39,931 nt of DNA from Acidimicrobiaceae bacterium (GTDB lineage Bacteria; Actinomycetota; Acidimicrobiia; Acidimicrobiales; Aldehydirespiratoraceae), in NCBI GenBank assembly GCA_028819005.1, contig JAPPMP010000004.1, positions 1 through 39,931 on the forward strand, read 5' to 3'. The notes under the pieces were generated by a model, which saw nothing but the letters and a program-made list of their open reading frames with translations, was not told where the DNA came from and made no database searches. The translations under genes were made by a program, and so were the position numbers. Shown here in pieces: positions 1 through 7,862 of this stretch. Within the stretch, counting starts at the first letter, position 1, and the number at the start of each line of letters is the position of its first letter.

Positions 1-1
1 A

Positions 2-52
2 CCGGGCCAACACAACGACAGGTGGATGGTCACCTATTTGCGCGCGCTCTAA
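2..52 (+). CDS. Possible 3' end of an upstream gene (partial)
   Basis: An open frame enters from the left edge and ends at a TAA at 50-52, giving a 16-residue tail that ends VTYLRAL. It would converge on the minus-strand gene ending at 94. Too short to assign a family; it could be chance. Confidence 0.25.
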   Translation, partial: PGQHNDRWMVTYLRAL

Positions 53-93
53 GGGGTTCACCCCGGTTGGGAGGCAACTCAGCGCAAGCCCGG

Positions 94-321
94 CTAGTCG
101 AGCGCGGTGACTCCAGATAGCGGGACTATTTGGGATTGCGCGGTTGGCAAAGGAGCCTCGGAGCGGAACCAGCGCAGGCTCAGAGATCCGGAGGGGTGGC
201 TGGCGGTGTCGCGCCAGTTGGGGACTCCGGGGTCCTCGTGTGCCACGACGATACGCACTGATCCGTCTTGGCGTCGCACGGCAGTCACCTCTGCTTGTTC
301 GCGCCTCTGGTTATTCTGCAC
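94..321 (-). CDS. Small DUF1214-like C-terminal ORF
   Basis: A 75-residue ORF starting at GTG (319-321). Its start overlaps the last 11 bases of the phosphotransferase gene, so translation is probably coupled. The stretch from about residue 21 (DGSVRIVVAHEDPGVPNW, then a Gly-rich turn and LSLRW) resembles the extreme C-terminus of DUF1214-type proteins, where an HxDPGxPNW motif is recurrent. The rest of that domain is absent, so this is either an independent mini-domain gene or the remnant of a longer gene. No in-frame extension joins it to the phosphotransferase. The family resemblance is from memory of the motif; function unknown. Confidence 0.5.
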   Translation of the reverse strand: MQNNQRREQAEVTAVRRQDGSVRIVVAHEDPGVPNWRDTASHPSGSLSLRWFRSEAPLPTAQSQIVPLSGVTALD

Positions 322-1678
322 CCTCGGGATCGGTGGCGAACTTTTGGATCTGGTGATGCTGGGTCATCGCCGAGCCGGGCGGGCCCAGGAGCATGTGGGC
401 GCGCAGATTGCGGCGGTGGAACAACCTCACCAACTCCTCGTCGTGAACGCTCGTGTCGGCATTGGCGAGCACGAATCGTTCGAGTTCGGCCTCGCCCTGT
501 TGCCAGTCGGCGGGCCTGTGCCCGAGGAGGAGATGCAGGTCGTCGAGGTTTGCCTGCTCGGTGGCGTCACCGATCTCGTCAATGCGCGCCAGGTGACGGG
601 CCAGCCGAAAAGCGGTACGGATCTGGTGGCGCTGCACCTGGTCATCGATCTGCTGCGACCGCAGCATGCCCACAAGGTGTTGATGGCCGGCGGCCGCTTG
701 TGAGTTCCGTGGCTCGGGCATCTCTGCCTCGGGCAACTCGATCTCGAGCATCTCGGCTAGTGCCTCGGTGGCGAAGAGGTTGGTCTCGTAACACCATTGC
801 AGGTTGGTCATCAGATCCGAGGTGGCTGGCGGTTCCTTGATAGCAGCGCTGAACGCCAGCTGATTGGTGAGCGTGAAGACGAAGTGGTGGTGCTGAATTG
901 CGTCGATATCGACTGGTTCGCCTCGCAGTTCTTCGTAGCGGGCATACAGCTTTTCCATGTCGCCGTAGCCGACGATGGTGTCGCGCATCCGCCAAGCGGC
1001 GAGATCCATCATGGGATCGCCAATGTGGGCGATCTCCAGATCGAGCAGAGCCACGATTTTGCCGTCCGCATGATGAAACTGACCCGAGTCCCACACGATG
1101 GGGGCTTCACGCCCTTTGGAGTCGGGCGGGTTGCGGCGCAGCCAGCCGAGACAGAACTCCAGGAAAGGATCCGGATGCACCTTCTGGGATCGGTAGACCT
1201 CCTCGTAGCGTGCCAGGCCCACGGTGCCCGACGCTGCAGGGTTCTTTGCTCGAAGGATTCCGGCGGCTGCGAACGGTTCTGGGTCGAGAGCGTGAAGCCG
1301 GGCGAGATGTCCGAGGTAATCGTTGACCGCTGATTCTCGTTCTTCGTCGGGAGTTTCACCGAAGTGTTCCTGGCCGCCGACACGGTCCATCACGTAGGCA
1401 TAGGGTGAATCGATCATTCCGTGGACCGAGGCGACGGGAATGCCGCGCTCCGCCAGCAACGACTGGAAGCGCATCTCGTGTTCGAGCGGGAATATCAAAT
1501 CCATGTCGGACCGCTCGGCCCGCACGCACAGCTGGTGGGTCTCACCATCACGCTCAAGGTCGGCGAACCACACTGGTCGCCAGCGCGGCTGTTGTTCGAT
1601 CCCTACGACCTTTCCGCCCAGTTCGCGCTCGAGCCACGCGATGATCTGCCCGGTGTGTTCAGGCGCGGGAACATACAT
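311..1678 (-). CDS. Phosphotransferase family protein (APH/choline-kinase fold, ACAD10-like)
   Basis: A 455-residue protein with the aminoglycoside-phosphotransferase/ACAD10 kinase fold. The N-lobe runs over residues about 1-110. The C-lobe has VWDSGQF where canonical kinases have HGDxxxxN, followed by LLDLEIAHIGDPMMDLA, the metal-binding second Asp. The first catalytic motif is therefore WDS rather than HGD; as I recall, this variant occurs in an actinobacterial subgroup. A longer open frame exists upstream, but the start chosen (1676-1678) is where family similarity begins and lies 7 nt behind a TAACGT -10 hexamer, with no Shine-Dalgarno. The extra upstream frame only translates the hairpin repeats. 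Neighbours (MaoC hydratase, TetR) suggest acyl-CoA or lipid metabolism; the substrate is unknown. Confidence 0.82.
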   Translation of the reverse strand: MYVPAPEHTGQIIAWLERELGGKVVGIEQQPRWRPVWFADLERDGETHQLCVRAERSDMDLIFPLEHEMRFQSLLAERGIPVASVHGMIDSPYAYVMDRVGGQEHFGETPDEERESAVNDYLGHLARLHALDPEPFAAAGILRAKNPAASGTVGLARYEEVYRSQKVHPDPFLEFCLGWLRRNPPDSKGREAPIVWDSGQFHHADGKIVALLDLEIAHIGDPMMDLAAWRMRDTIVGYGDMEKLYARYEELRGEPVDIDAIQHHHFVFTLTNQLAFSAAIKEPPATSDLMTNLQWCYETNLFATEALAEMLEIELPEAEMPEPRNSQAAAGHQHLVGMLRSQQIDDQVQRHQIRTAFRLARHLARIDEIGDATEQANLDDLHLLLGHRPADWQQGEAELERFVLANADTSVHDEELVRLFHRRNLRAHMLLGPPGSAMTQHHQIQKFATDPEGAE

Positions 1679-1685
1679 CGGCCCG

Positions 1686-1691
1686 ACGTTA
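1686..1691 (-). promoter_or_regulatory. -10 hexamer, leaderless start of the phosphotransferase gene
   Basis: TAACGT on the minus strand, 7 nt upstream of the start codon at 1678. No Shine-Dalgarno lies between. Confidence 0.5.
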
Positions 1692-1742
1692 CCTAACTGT
1701 CGAGTGAATAGGCCATTGATGCGCCAGCACGAGGCTCGTCCA

Positions 1743-1852
1743 GGGTTCCACACATGGTTTGGCGGGTGGAACCACTGCAGGCGAGCACCGCGGCGACCCT
1801 GTGGGCCTGCTCGAGGGTTCCACACATGGTTTGGCGGGTGGAACCACTGCAG
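1743..1852. repeat. Two identical 38-bp hairpin repeats, 72 bp apart
   Basis: Copies at 1743-1780 and 1815-1852 are identical. Each contains GGTTCCAC and its reverse complement GTGGAACC, 14 nt apart (1744-1751/1766-1773 and 1816-1823/1838-1845), so each can fold into an 8-bp stem. They fill the 373-bp spacer between the MaoC and phosphotransferase genes, which otherwise shows no gene. They resemble a REP-type palindromic unit or a duplicated regulator site. Confidence 0.8.
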
Positions 1853-2051
1853 AGCGATGTTCCCGTGAAGTGGCCTTGGAAACCCGCTGCATGACCGAAT
1901 TCGTGGACCGACACCGACCGCGCATCTGACTTTCCTGAAGGGACCGATGTTGAGACTCCCATGTACCAGGGTCCGACATTGTCGAACCGTATCGTCGACT
2001 TGATAATGGCCCCGTCTTCTCACGCCCAGCAGACGCGGTGGAGCGATGACC

Positions 2052-2891
2052 TCAGCGGAGGGTGAAGACGCCGGCGTCGAAGACCACCCGCTCACCGACC
2101 CGGGTCTGGAACAGGGTCTGACCGTTCACATCCCACATGTGGGCGTCGAGACGCTCGCCGGGAATGACCGGAGACTTGAAGCGCCCGCCCATCGACCCGA
2201 AGCGGCTCGTGTCGCCGTCACAACGTCCGTGCAGCAGCGCCCTCCCGGTGAAACCAAAAGTGCAGAGTCCATGCAGGATCGGTTTGTCGAAGCCCGCCAT
2301 CCCGGCGAAGGACGGGTCGCTGTGCAGTGGGTTCCGGTCGCCGTTGAGGCGATACAACAGGGCCTGGTCGGTGCGGGTGTCGTAACCGATCACCGTGTCG
2401 GCGTCGCGCTCGGGCAGAGCCCAGTCGCTCACCGGGCCGCGGTCGCCGCCCCAGCCTCCTTCGCCGGAGATGAACAACCCCGAGCGGCTGGTCCAAAGCG
2501 GTGCCCCCGAGGAATCGGTGACGGTGGTTTCTAGGCGCACCAGAGCGGCTTTGCCCTTGTCGTAGATGGCTGCGACTTTGCCGGTGCCGATACCCGAGCC
2601 TTCCGCGGGAAGGGTTTGGTGCAACTCGATTTCCTGTTCTCCGTGCAGCAGGGCAGCGAGGTTGTAGTCACCGAATTTAGGCATTTTGCCGGCGCCCATC
2701 ACCACGGCTTGGGTGGGTAGCGCAAGTTGTTGCACGTCCTTGGTGTTCTCGGTGGTGAATTCCAACTCGAAGCCGGTCGGGTCGGTCATCCCCGCGCCGA
2801 CGCCGAGCGCGTAGAGCAGGCTGTCACTCGAGGACCAGGTGATTTCTGCGGGTTCGCTGGTATTGCCGACGGCTTCGGGGTCGATGGGCAT
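2052..2891 (-). CDS. MaoC-type (R)-enoyl-CoA hydratase, double hot-dog
   Basis: A 279-residue protein of the MFE-2/hydratase-2 kind, expected to hydrate trans-2-enoyl-CoA to (R)-3-hydroxyacyl-CoA in the cytoplasm. The N-terminal hot-dog half (about 1-150) is degenerate. The C-terminal MaoC half carries the hydratase-2 signature YRLNGDRNPLH, with the catalytic pair Asp185 and His190, then FDKPILHGLCTFGF. The start at 2891 is fixed by a GGAG eight bases upstream; the longer frame to 3170 only overlaps the TetR gene. It lies 14 bp behind the TetR gene on the same strand, so the two probably form one autoregulated operon. Confidence 0.9.
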   Translation of the reverse strand: MPIDPEAVGNTSEPAEITWSSSDSLLYALGVGAGMTDPTGFELEFTTENTKDVQQLALPTQAVVMGAGKMPKFGDYNLAALLHGEQEIELHQTLPAEGSGIGTGKVAAIYDKGKAALVRLETTVTDSSGAPLWTSRSGLFISGEGGWGGDRGPVSDWALPERDADTVIGYDTRTDQALLYRLNGDRNPLHSDPSFAGMAGFDKPILHGLCTFGFTGRALLHGRCDGDTSRFGSMGGRFKSPVIPGERLDAHMWDVNGQTLFQTRVGERVVFDAGVFTLR

Positions 2892-2905
2892 TGCTGTTTC
2901 TCCTG

Positions 2906-3535
2906 TTACTGGGTTTGTTCGATGGGCGCGTGGAGCGTCGCCATCGCAATGGTTGTTAGTCGGTCTTGAGTCTGCCAATCGACTCGAGCGGTGGTGGCGA
3001 CCGATGTGATCATGCCGATAGTGGCTGTTACCAGCAGGTGGGCTTGATCTTTGGTCAGCTCTGGCCGAACCGAGACCAGCACGGCCGTCCAGTCGTTTAT
3101 CCAGGCTCGCAGCCGTCTCGACATGGGAGAGCGGCGCTGTGCCGAGAGGTGACGGGCTTCGCTGGTCCACACCGCGATGAGTGCCGAGCGACGCATCGCC
3201 GTTCGCACGTAGGCGCTGACATAGCGCTCGAGCAGCGATTCGCCGTTGCCTTCGGTTGCTTGCGTGGCCTGGATTGCTTGGTGGACTTCGTCGGCGGCGA
3301 GGATCACGGCCTCGATCAGGATTTCTTCTTTGGATGAGAAATGGCGGTATATGGCGGGCCCGCTCACGTCAACCGCACTGCCGATGTCGTCAACGCTGGT
3401 TGCGGGATAGCCCCGTTCATGAAACAGCTGAATCGCCGCTTCGAGTATCAACGCCCTGCGATTGGGAGGTCGACGGTTCGGTTCGTCGGCAGGGGTTGGT
3501 GATTCAGCTGTTTCAGCGACAGTTCCCTCACTCAT
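2906..3535 (-). CDS. TetR-family transcriptional regulator
   Basis: A 209-residue TetR protein. The helix-turn-helix lies at about residues 27-72 (ALILEAAIQLFHERGYPATS, then DIGSAVDVSGPAIYRHFSSK), followed by an all-helical ligand and dimer domain typical of KstR/FadR-like regulators of lipid catabolism. It is the first gene of a two-gene operon with the MaoC hydratase, and a duplicated dyad sits directly upstream of its start. Autoregulation, with an acyl-CoA or related ligand, is a reasonable inference. The -10 hexamer TAACGT (3545-3550) lies inside the first operator copy, 9 nt before the ATG. Confidence 0.92.
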   Translation of the reverse strand: MSEGTVAETAESPTPADEPNRRPPNRRALILEAAIQLFHERGYPATSVDDIGSAVDVSGPAIYRHFSSKEEILIEAVILAADEVHQAIQATQATEGNGESLLERYVSAYVRTAMRRSALIAVWTSEARHLSAQRRSPMSRRLRAWINDWTAVLVSVRPELTKDQAHLLVTATIGMITSVATTARVDWQTQDRLTTIAMATLHAPIEQTQ

Positions 3536-3536
3536 T

Positions 3537-3588
3537 GTTAGCCAACGTTAACAAGAGTCGTCGTTAGCCAACGTTAACAAGAGTCGTC
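3537..3588. promoter_or_regulatory. Duplicated TetR operator overlapping the tetR -10
   Basis: Two identical, abutting 26-bp copies (3537-3562, 3563-3588). Each contains GTTAGCCAACGTTAAC, a partial dyad with a perfect AACGTT core. Copy 1 contains the TAACGT -10 (minus strand, 3545-3550) and ends one base before the tetR start codon, so a bound repressor would block transcription. The VWA gene diverges from the other side. Confidence 0.6.
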
Positions 3589-3679
3589 GTCACCGGGAGT
3601 AGTCGGAGCCGTGCTAACCGGTCTCCGCACGGGCTGTGGGGATCCGATGCGGAAGTCATCGGCGCAAGCGACGACGGGT

Positions 3680-3685
3680 TAGGGT
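3680..3685 (+). promoter_or_regulatory. -10 hexamer, leaderless start of the VWA gene
   Basis: TAGGGT, 6 nt before the ATG at 3692. No Shine-Dalgarno. The divergent spacer 3589-3679 shows nothing else. Confidence 0.5.
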
Positions 3686-3691
3686 TTCGCC

Positions 3692-5731
3692 ATGGTTCTC
3701 CGTCGGCGTCGTCGCCGCAATCGTCGCAAGCCGCCGCACTTCCGCTACTCGGCGTGGGACGGCACGCAGAGCGGGTTTGATGTCAACGCTGACCGGCTCT
3801 TCGACGAGTTGGCAGACGACTTGCTGTATCACGGTGACGTCAACAGCGCGCTGCGGCGGATCATGCAGGGCGGAATGACCGACCGGGACGGCCGCCGCAT
3901 GAAAGGCATCCGCGAGATGCTTGATCGACTCCGGGAGCGGCGCCGAGAAATCCTCGACCAGCACGACCTCGGCGGCGTCTTCGACGAGATTTCCGACGCG
4001 CTCAACGAAGTCGTCGACGCCGAGCGCGGAGCCCTGCAGCAAATGGTCGACGCCGCCACCGACTCCGGCGACGAAAGGCGCTCAGAGCTCGCCAACGACT
4101 CGGCAGCGATGAAGAACATGGAGCTTGACATGCTCCCCCCGGACCTCGCGGGCAAAGTCAAAGGCCTCCAGAGCTATGAGTTCGAAAGCGGCCAGGCGCA
4201 GCAGCAGTTCGAGGAGCTCATGGATCGGCTGCGTGAGCAGCTCATGCAACAGCAGCTCGACCAGATGGCCCAGGGCGTCAACGACATGACTCCTGAGGAC
4301 ATGGCGCGTCTCAAGGACATGCTGGCTGAACTCAACCACATGCTCGAACAGCGGGCCAATGGCGAGGCTCCCGACTTCGACGGCTTCATGGAGCGCTACG
4401 GCGACTTCTTCCCGGAGAACCCGAGAACACTCGACGAGCTGCTCGAAGTGATGGCACGGCGGATGGCTCAAGCCCAGCAGATGATGAACTCCATGTCGCC
4501 CGAGCAGCGAGCGCAACTGCAGGCGTTGAGCGATCAGCTCGCCGAGGACATGGACCTGCGCTGGCAGATGGACCAGCTCGCAGGAAACCTCCGCGAGCAG
4601 TTCCCGCAGATGGGTTGGAGCCAGTCCTTCGACTTCGAGGGCACAGACCCGCTCGACATGTCCTCGGCGATGGACATGATGGGCGAGCTCGGCGACATCG
4701 ATCAGCTCGACAACCTCCTGCGAGGAGCGAACAATCCCGGAGCCCTCGCCGAAGTCGACATCGACCGCGCCCGCGACCTGCTCGGCGATGAATCGGCTGA
4801 GAGCCTTGAGCGGATGGCGGAGTTGGCCGCCATGTTGGAAGAGGCCGGCCTCATTGAGAATTCTGAGGGTCGCTACGAACTGACGCCCCGAGCGATTCGC
4901 AGGATCGGCAACGGCGCCCTGGTAGAGATCTTCAAGCGCATGTCGGACGACATGATGGGCCAACACTCGCTCTCAGAGGCGGGCCTGGGCCATGAACGAG
5001 AGTACGAAACGAAGCCCTACGAATACGGCGATGCTTTCAATCTCGACATCCCCCAGACGCTGCGCAATGCGATCTCCCGCACTGGAGGCGGCGTCCCGGT
5101 CCGCCTCCACCCCGACGATTTCGAGATCGAACGGACCGAACAGCAGGTCCGGTCGGCGACGGTGCTGATGCTCGACGTGTCGATGTCGATGGCGATGCGG
5201 GACAACTTCCTTCCGGCCAAGAAGGTGACCATGGCGTTGCACTCGCTGATCTCGGCTCAGTATCCCCGTGATTTCCTCGGCATGGTGTCTTTTTCGGAAG
5301 TTGCCCGGGAGTTCCATGCCACAACGTTGCCGCAGCTGTCGTGGGACTACGTGTACGGCACCAACATGCAGCACAGTTTTCAACTGGCACGCAAGATGCT
5401 GGCGCGTCAGACCGGCACCAAGCAGATCATCATGATCACCGACGGCGAGCCGACGGCGCACATCACCAAGTCCGGCCAGCCGTACTTCAACTATCCGCCG
5501 TCGCGCACGACGGTCGATCTGACGCTCGCCGAGGTGATCAAGTGCACCCGCGAAGACATCCGGATCAACACCTTCGTGCTTGATGTGACCCCCTACCTGC
5601 GGGGCTTCGTGTCGGAGATCTCCCGGTTGAACGGGGGCCGCGCCTTCTTCACGACCAACCAGGATCTAGGCGACTACGTGCTTCACGACTTCGTCGACAA
5701 TCGGCGCAGCGTCGTCCGCTCAAGGCGCTGA
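3692..5731 (+). CDS. VWA-domain protein, CoxE/BchD-like
   Basis: A 679-residue protein. It opens with a very basic stretch (residues 2-14), followed by a long helical, Met/Gln/Glu-rich middle (about 50-440) with MoxR-partner-like features. The C-terminal von Willebrand A domain (about 485-665) has an intact MIDAS: DVSMS at 495-499, a Thr-containing loop near YGTNMQHS, and TDGEPT with Asp584. Such proteins usually work as substrate adaptors for a MoxR-type AAA+ ATPase or a magnesium-chelatase-like complex, but no ATPase gene is in this window. The start follows a leaderless-type -10. There is no signal peptide, so it is probably cytoplasmic. The target is unknown. Confidence 0.88.
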   Translation: MVLRRRRRRNRRKPPHFRYSAWDGTQSGFDVNADRLFDELADDLLYHGDVNSALRRIMQGGMTDRDGRRMKGIREMLDRLRERRREILDQHDLGGVFDEISDALNEVVDAERGALQQMVDAATDSGDERRSELANDSAAMKNMELDMLPPDLAGKVKGLQSYEFESGQAQQQFEELMDRLREQLMQQQLDQMAQGVNDMTPEDMARLKDMLAELNHMLEQRANGEAPDFDGFMERYGDFFPENPRTLDELLEVMARRMAQAQQMMNSMSPEQRAQLQALSDQLAEDMDLRWQMDQLAGNLREQFPQMGWSQSFDFEGTDPLDMSSAMDMMGELGDIDQLDNLLRGANNPGALAEVDIDRARDLLGDESAESLERMAELAAMLEEAGLIENSEGRYELTPRAIRRIGNGALVEIFKRMSDDMMGQHSLSEAGLGHEREYETKPYEYGDAFNLDIPQTLRNAISRTGGGVPVRLHPDDFEIERTEQQVRSATVLMLDVSMSMAMRDNFLPAKKVTMALHSLISAQYPRDFLGMVSFSEVAREFHATTLPQLSWDYVYGTNMQHSFQLARKMLARQTGTKQIIMITDGEPTAHITKSGQPYFNYPPSRTTVDLTLAEVIKCTREDIRINTFVLDVTPYLRGFVSEISRLNGGRAFFTTNQDLGDYVLHDFVDNRRSVVRSRR

Positions 5732-5909
5732 ACGGCAGCGCTGAGCGCCGTGCAGGGTTCAGATCGCTGGTTTCTCGCGCAAAACCAAGAAATTCGGCTG
5801 GAAATCCGGCACGCGGGCTTTACAATCTGAAATCACAGTGTTGTAATTCCATAGTGTGACTTACGGACTGAATCTAACACAGGTTCATGCGCCACGGAGG
5901 GACCGACCC

Positions 5910-6188
5910 ATGGCCGTCATTGATATTGAGCATGAAGAGATGGTCTGGCAGAACTACGCCAACTGTCTCGGAGTCGACCCCGACCTTTTCTTCCCCGAGC
6001 GCGGAGCCTCCACACGCGAGGCCAAAGAGGTCTGCCGCGGATGCGTGGTGCAGGACGAATGCCTCGAATTCGCGCTCAGCAACGGGGAGAAGTTCGGCAT
6101 CTGGGGAGGCAAGAGCGAACGCGAGCGCCGCCGGGTACGCCGCCAGCGCGCCCTGGCACAGACTGCTGACGCAGCCGGTCAGGCATAG
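5910..6188 (+). CDS. WhiB-family iron-sulfur transcription factor
   Basis: A 92-residue WhiB protein. The four cluster-binding cysteines are Cys19, Cys42, Cys45 and Cys51 (CxxC then x5 C), expected to hold a redox- or NO-sensitive [4Fe-4S] cluster. The FGIWGG turn and a basic tail (RERRRVRRQR) for DNA or sigma-factor contact follow. The short acidic N-terminus and order of motifs fit the WhiB2/WhmD-like group, but subgroup assignment is uncertain. ATG 5910 is chosen because GGAGG (5896-5900) lies 9 nt upstream; the longer frame from 5856 lacks such a site. Unlike its neighbours it therefore has a leadered mRNA. A possible -10 TACAAT is at 5821-5826. Confidence 0.95.
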   Translation: MAVIDIEHEEMVWQNYANCLGVDPDLFFPERGASTREAKEVCRGCVVQDECLEFALSNGEKFGIWGGKSERERRRVRRQRALAQTADAAGQA

Positions 6189-6233
6189 CGCAGCGCAACA
6201 AATGTGGCGGCACTGGGGCGCTCGGGTGCAGCC

Positions 6234-6246
6234 TCAGCTAAGCTGA
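6234..6246 (+). promoter_or_regulatory. Palindrome containing the tatA -10
   Basis: Perfect 13-bp dyad TCAGCTAAGCTGA. It contains TAAGCT (6239-6244), a -10 lying 6 nt before the tatA ATG, so it could be both the leaderless promoter core and an operator. No Shine-Dalgarno is present. Confidence 0.45.
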
Positions 6247-6250
6247 TGCC

Positions 6251-6433
6251 ATGTACGGCTTGATTTCCACCCCTTCCGCCTCCGAGCTGATCATCGTTCT
6301 CGTCATTGTCCTGATCGTGTTCGGTGGAGCCAAACTCCCGAAATTGGCCCGCTCCCTCGGCCAGGCACAAAAGGAGTTCAAATCCGGGTTGTCAGAAGGA
6401 GCGGACGACGAGGAGTCCACTTCCTCGAAGTGA
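6251..6433 (+). CDS. tatA: Twin-arginine translocase subunit TatA
   Basis: A 60-residue protein with the TatA/E layout: short N-terminus, one membrane helix (about residues 12-24, ELIIVLVIVLIVF), the FGxxKLP hinge (FGGAKLPKLARSLGQAQKEF) and an amphipathic helix followed by an acidic, Ser-rich tail. TatA oligomers form the pore for folded Tat substrates at the cytoplasmic membrane. tatB and tatC are not nearby. The stop codon lies inside the first copy of a 21-bp tandem repeat. Confidence 0.93.
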   Translation: MYGLISTPSASELIIVLVIVLIVFGGAKLPKLARSLGQAQKEFKSGLSEGADDEESTSSK

Positions 6434-6468
6434 TCGCCTCGAATGTGGAAGTGATCGCCTCGAATGTG
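6427..6468. repeat. 21-bp tandem duplication over the tatA stop
   Basis: Two identical units, 6427-6447 and 6448-6468. The first contains the last codons and the TGA of tatA, so the gene's 3' end has been duplicated outward into the spacer. Confidence 0.85.
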
Positions 6469-6570
6469 ATTGCGCTGTAGAGCGGTCCCTTTGCTCCGAT
6501 AAACTTCAGACTGCGCAAATTCGCGCGCCCTGCTGTGAAATCAGCACGAATCGAAGTCCGAGGAGCTGTG

Positions 6571-6855
6571 ATGACCGATACCGCAGAAGCCGAATACGAC
6601 GACTCGTCGGTAGGCCAGGTGATGATCGTCTATCTCGGACCCACCGCTCCGCACTGGGACGTCCGCGCAGTATTCGGCGAACGCGAGCAGATGGACGGAT
6701 TCCGCGACCGGGTGAACGCCAGGCTGCTGCTGCTTCCGCCGCACGATCCCCAGTTCCGGCGAAATCGCGAGCGGGTCAACCGTGACGGGGAACGCGAGCG
6801 CATCGTCGTCGAATGGGATCTCGGTTACCCCGAAGACGAAATGGCGCGGGCGTGA
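6571..6855 (+). CDS. Small protein of unknown function
   Basis: A 94-residue protein, not recognised. It has an acidic N-terminus (residues 1-12), a mixed alpha/beta core beginning VGQVMIVYLGPTAPHWDV, and an Arg-rich section (FRRNRERVNRDGERER) before an acidic end. No membrane segment or signal peptide. ATG 6571 is chosen over an upstream ATG because AGGAG (6561-6565) is 5 nt away. It ends 29 bp before the ROK kinase gene and may be co-transcribed with it. Confidence 0.7.
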   Translation: MTDTAEAEYDDSSVGQVMIVYLGPTAPHWDVRAVFGEREQMDGFRDRVNARLLLLPPHDPQFRRNRERVNRDGERERIVVEWDLGYPEDEMARA

Positions 6856-6884
6856 GCCGACCGCAAGGTTCAAGGGAGCGGTAG

Positions 6885-7862
6885 ATGGCGTCGATCGGCA
6901 TCGACCTCGGAGGGACCAAGATCCTAGCGGTGCTCGCCGACAACGGCGAGGTGCTCGACAAACACAAGCTGCCGACGCCCAAAGACCGAGGGCCTGAGGG
7001 CATTCTCGACGCGATGATCGCCGCTGCGCGACAGGTTGACCCCGATGGGACCGCCTCGGGGATAGGGGTCGGAGTACCCGGCCCGGTGGTTCCAGGTACC
7101 GGGGTTCTGCCGCTCGCCTGCAATCTCTCGGGTTGGACATCCCCTGTCGACGTCGCCGGCGAACTCTCCGCGCGCCTCGATCATCTGCCGGTTTTCGTCG
7201 ACAACGATTGCAACGCGGCGACGCTCGCCGAGCACCGGTTGGGCGCGGGTCGAGGCGTCGACAATCTGGTCGGCGTGTTCATGGGCACCGGCGTCGGCGC
7301 CGGACTGGTTCTCGACGGGCGGCTGCGTCGAGGACCGCGTGGAATGGCCGGCGAAATCGGCCACGTCGTCGTCGATTTCGCGGCGAAGCTGAACGGGGCC
7401 GCCGACAGTCCAACAGCAGACGGTGCAGTCTCAGGCGACACATGGTCGGGAGAGCTTGAAGACTACACCGGCCGCTCAGCACTCGAGCGCCGCGCCCGAA
7501 CCCTGCATACCCAAGGCGAAACGTCTGCTTTGATCGCGCTGGCCGGCGAGTGTCAGATGAAATCCAAACTCTGGAAACACGTCCTCGACGAAGGCGATCG
7601 CGTGGCCATCCGCCTCATCGACCAGGCCGCTGAGGCGCTCTCTTCGGCTCTGGCCTCAGTGGTCAACCTGATTGATATCGAGATGGTCGTGCTCGGCGGT
7701 GGGATGGCCGAAAGGCTCGGACCCGAGTTCCGAAACGATGTTGCAGCGAGGCTGGCAACCCGCGTTTTCGCCGGGAGCACGGTGCCGATCCGCGCGGCGA
7801 GCACCGGTGACACCGGCGGGGCAGTGGGCGCGGCCCTGCTCGTGGAGGAGGGACCAATGTGA
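6885..7862 (+). CDS. ROK-family sugar kinase (glucokinase-like) lacking the zinc motif
   Basis: A 325-residue ROK kinase, expected to phosphorylate glucose or a related hexose. It has the N-terminal phosphate loop (IGIDLGGTKILA), the catalytic DND at 106-108 inside VDNDCNAATLAE, MGTGVGAGLV, and GEIGHVVVD with His160. After this His, ROK kinases normally carry a CxCGxxGC zinc site. Here the equivalent stretch (about 168-195) has no cysteine and reads NGAADSPTADGAVSGDTWS, then GELEDYTG. Otherwise length and motifs are normal. A GGGAG lies upstream of ATG 6885. The stop overlaps the ppk start by 4 bases (GTGA), so the kinase is coupled to polyphosphate kinase. That neighbour and the missing zinc site raise the possibility of a polyphosphate-dependent glucokinase, but the motif context is closer to ATP-type ROK kinases. 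Confidence 0.88.
   Translation: MASIGIDLGGTKILAVLADNGEVLDKHKLPTPKDRGPEGILDAMIAAARQVDPDGTASGIGVGVPGPVVPGTGVLPLACNLSGWTSPVDVAGELSARLDHLPVFVDNDCNAATLAEHRLGAGRGVDNLVGVFMGTGVGAGLVLDGRLRRGPRGMAGEIGHVVVDFAAKLNGAADSPTADGAVSGDTWSGELEDYTGRSALERRARTLHTQGETSALIALAGECQMKSKLWKHVLDEGDRVAIRLIDQAAEALSSALASVVNLIDIEMVVLGGGMAERLGPEFRNDVAARLATRVFAGSTVPIRAASTGDTGGAVGAALLVEEGPM

Noticed and set aside
4082..4966. 294-codon minus-strand ORF opposite the VWA gene
   Set aside because: His/Leu/Glu-rich shadow of the Gln/Met-rich coding strand; no motif.
5732..5760. Terminator after the VWA gene
   Set aside because: CGGC/GCCG pairing around AGCGCT is short and there is no T-run; not distinguishable from background GC pairing.
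6375..6386. tRNA T-loop-like GTTCAAATC
   Set aside because: It is inside tatA, with no cloverleaf or acceptor stem around it. No tRNA or rRNA gene was seen in the window.
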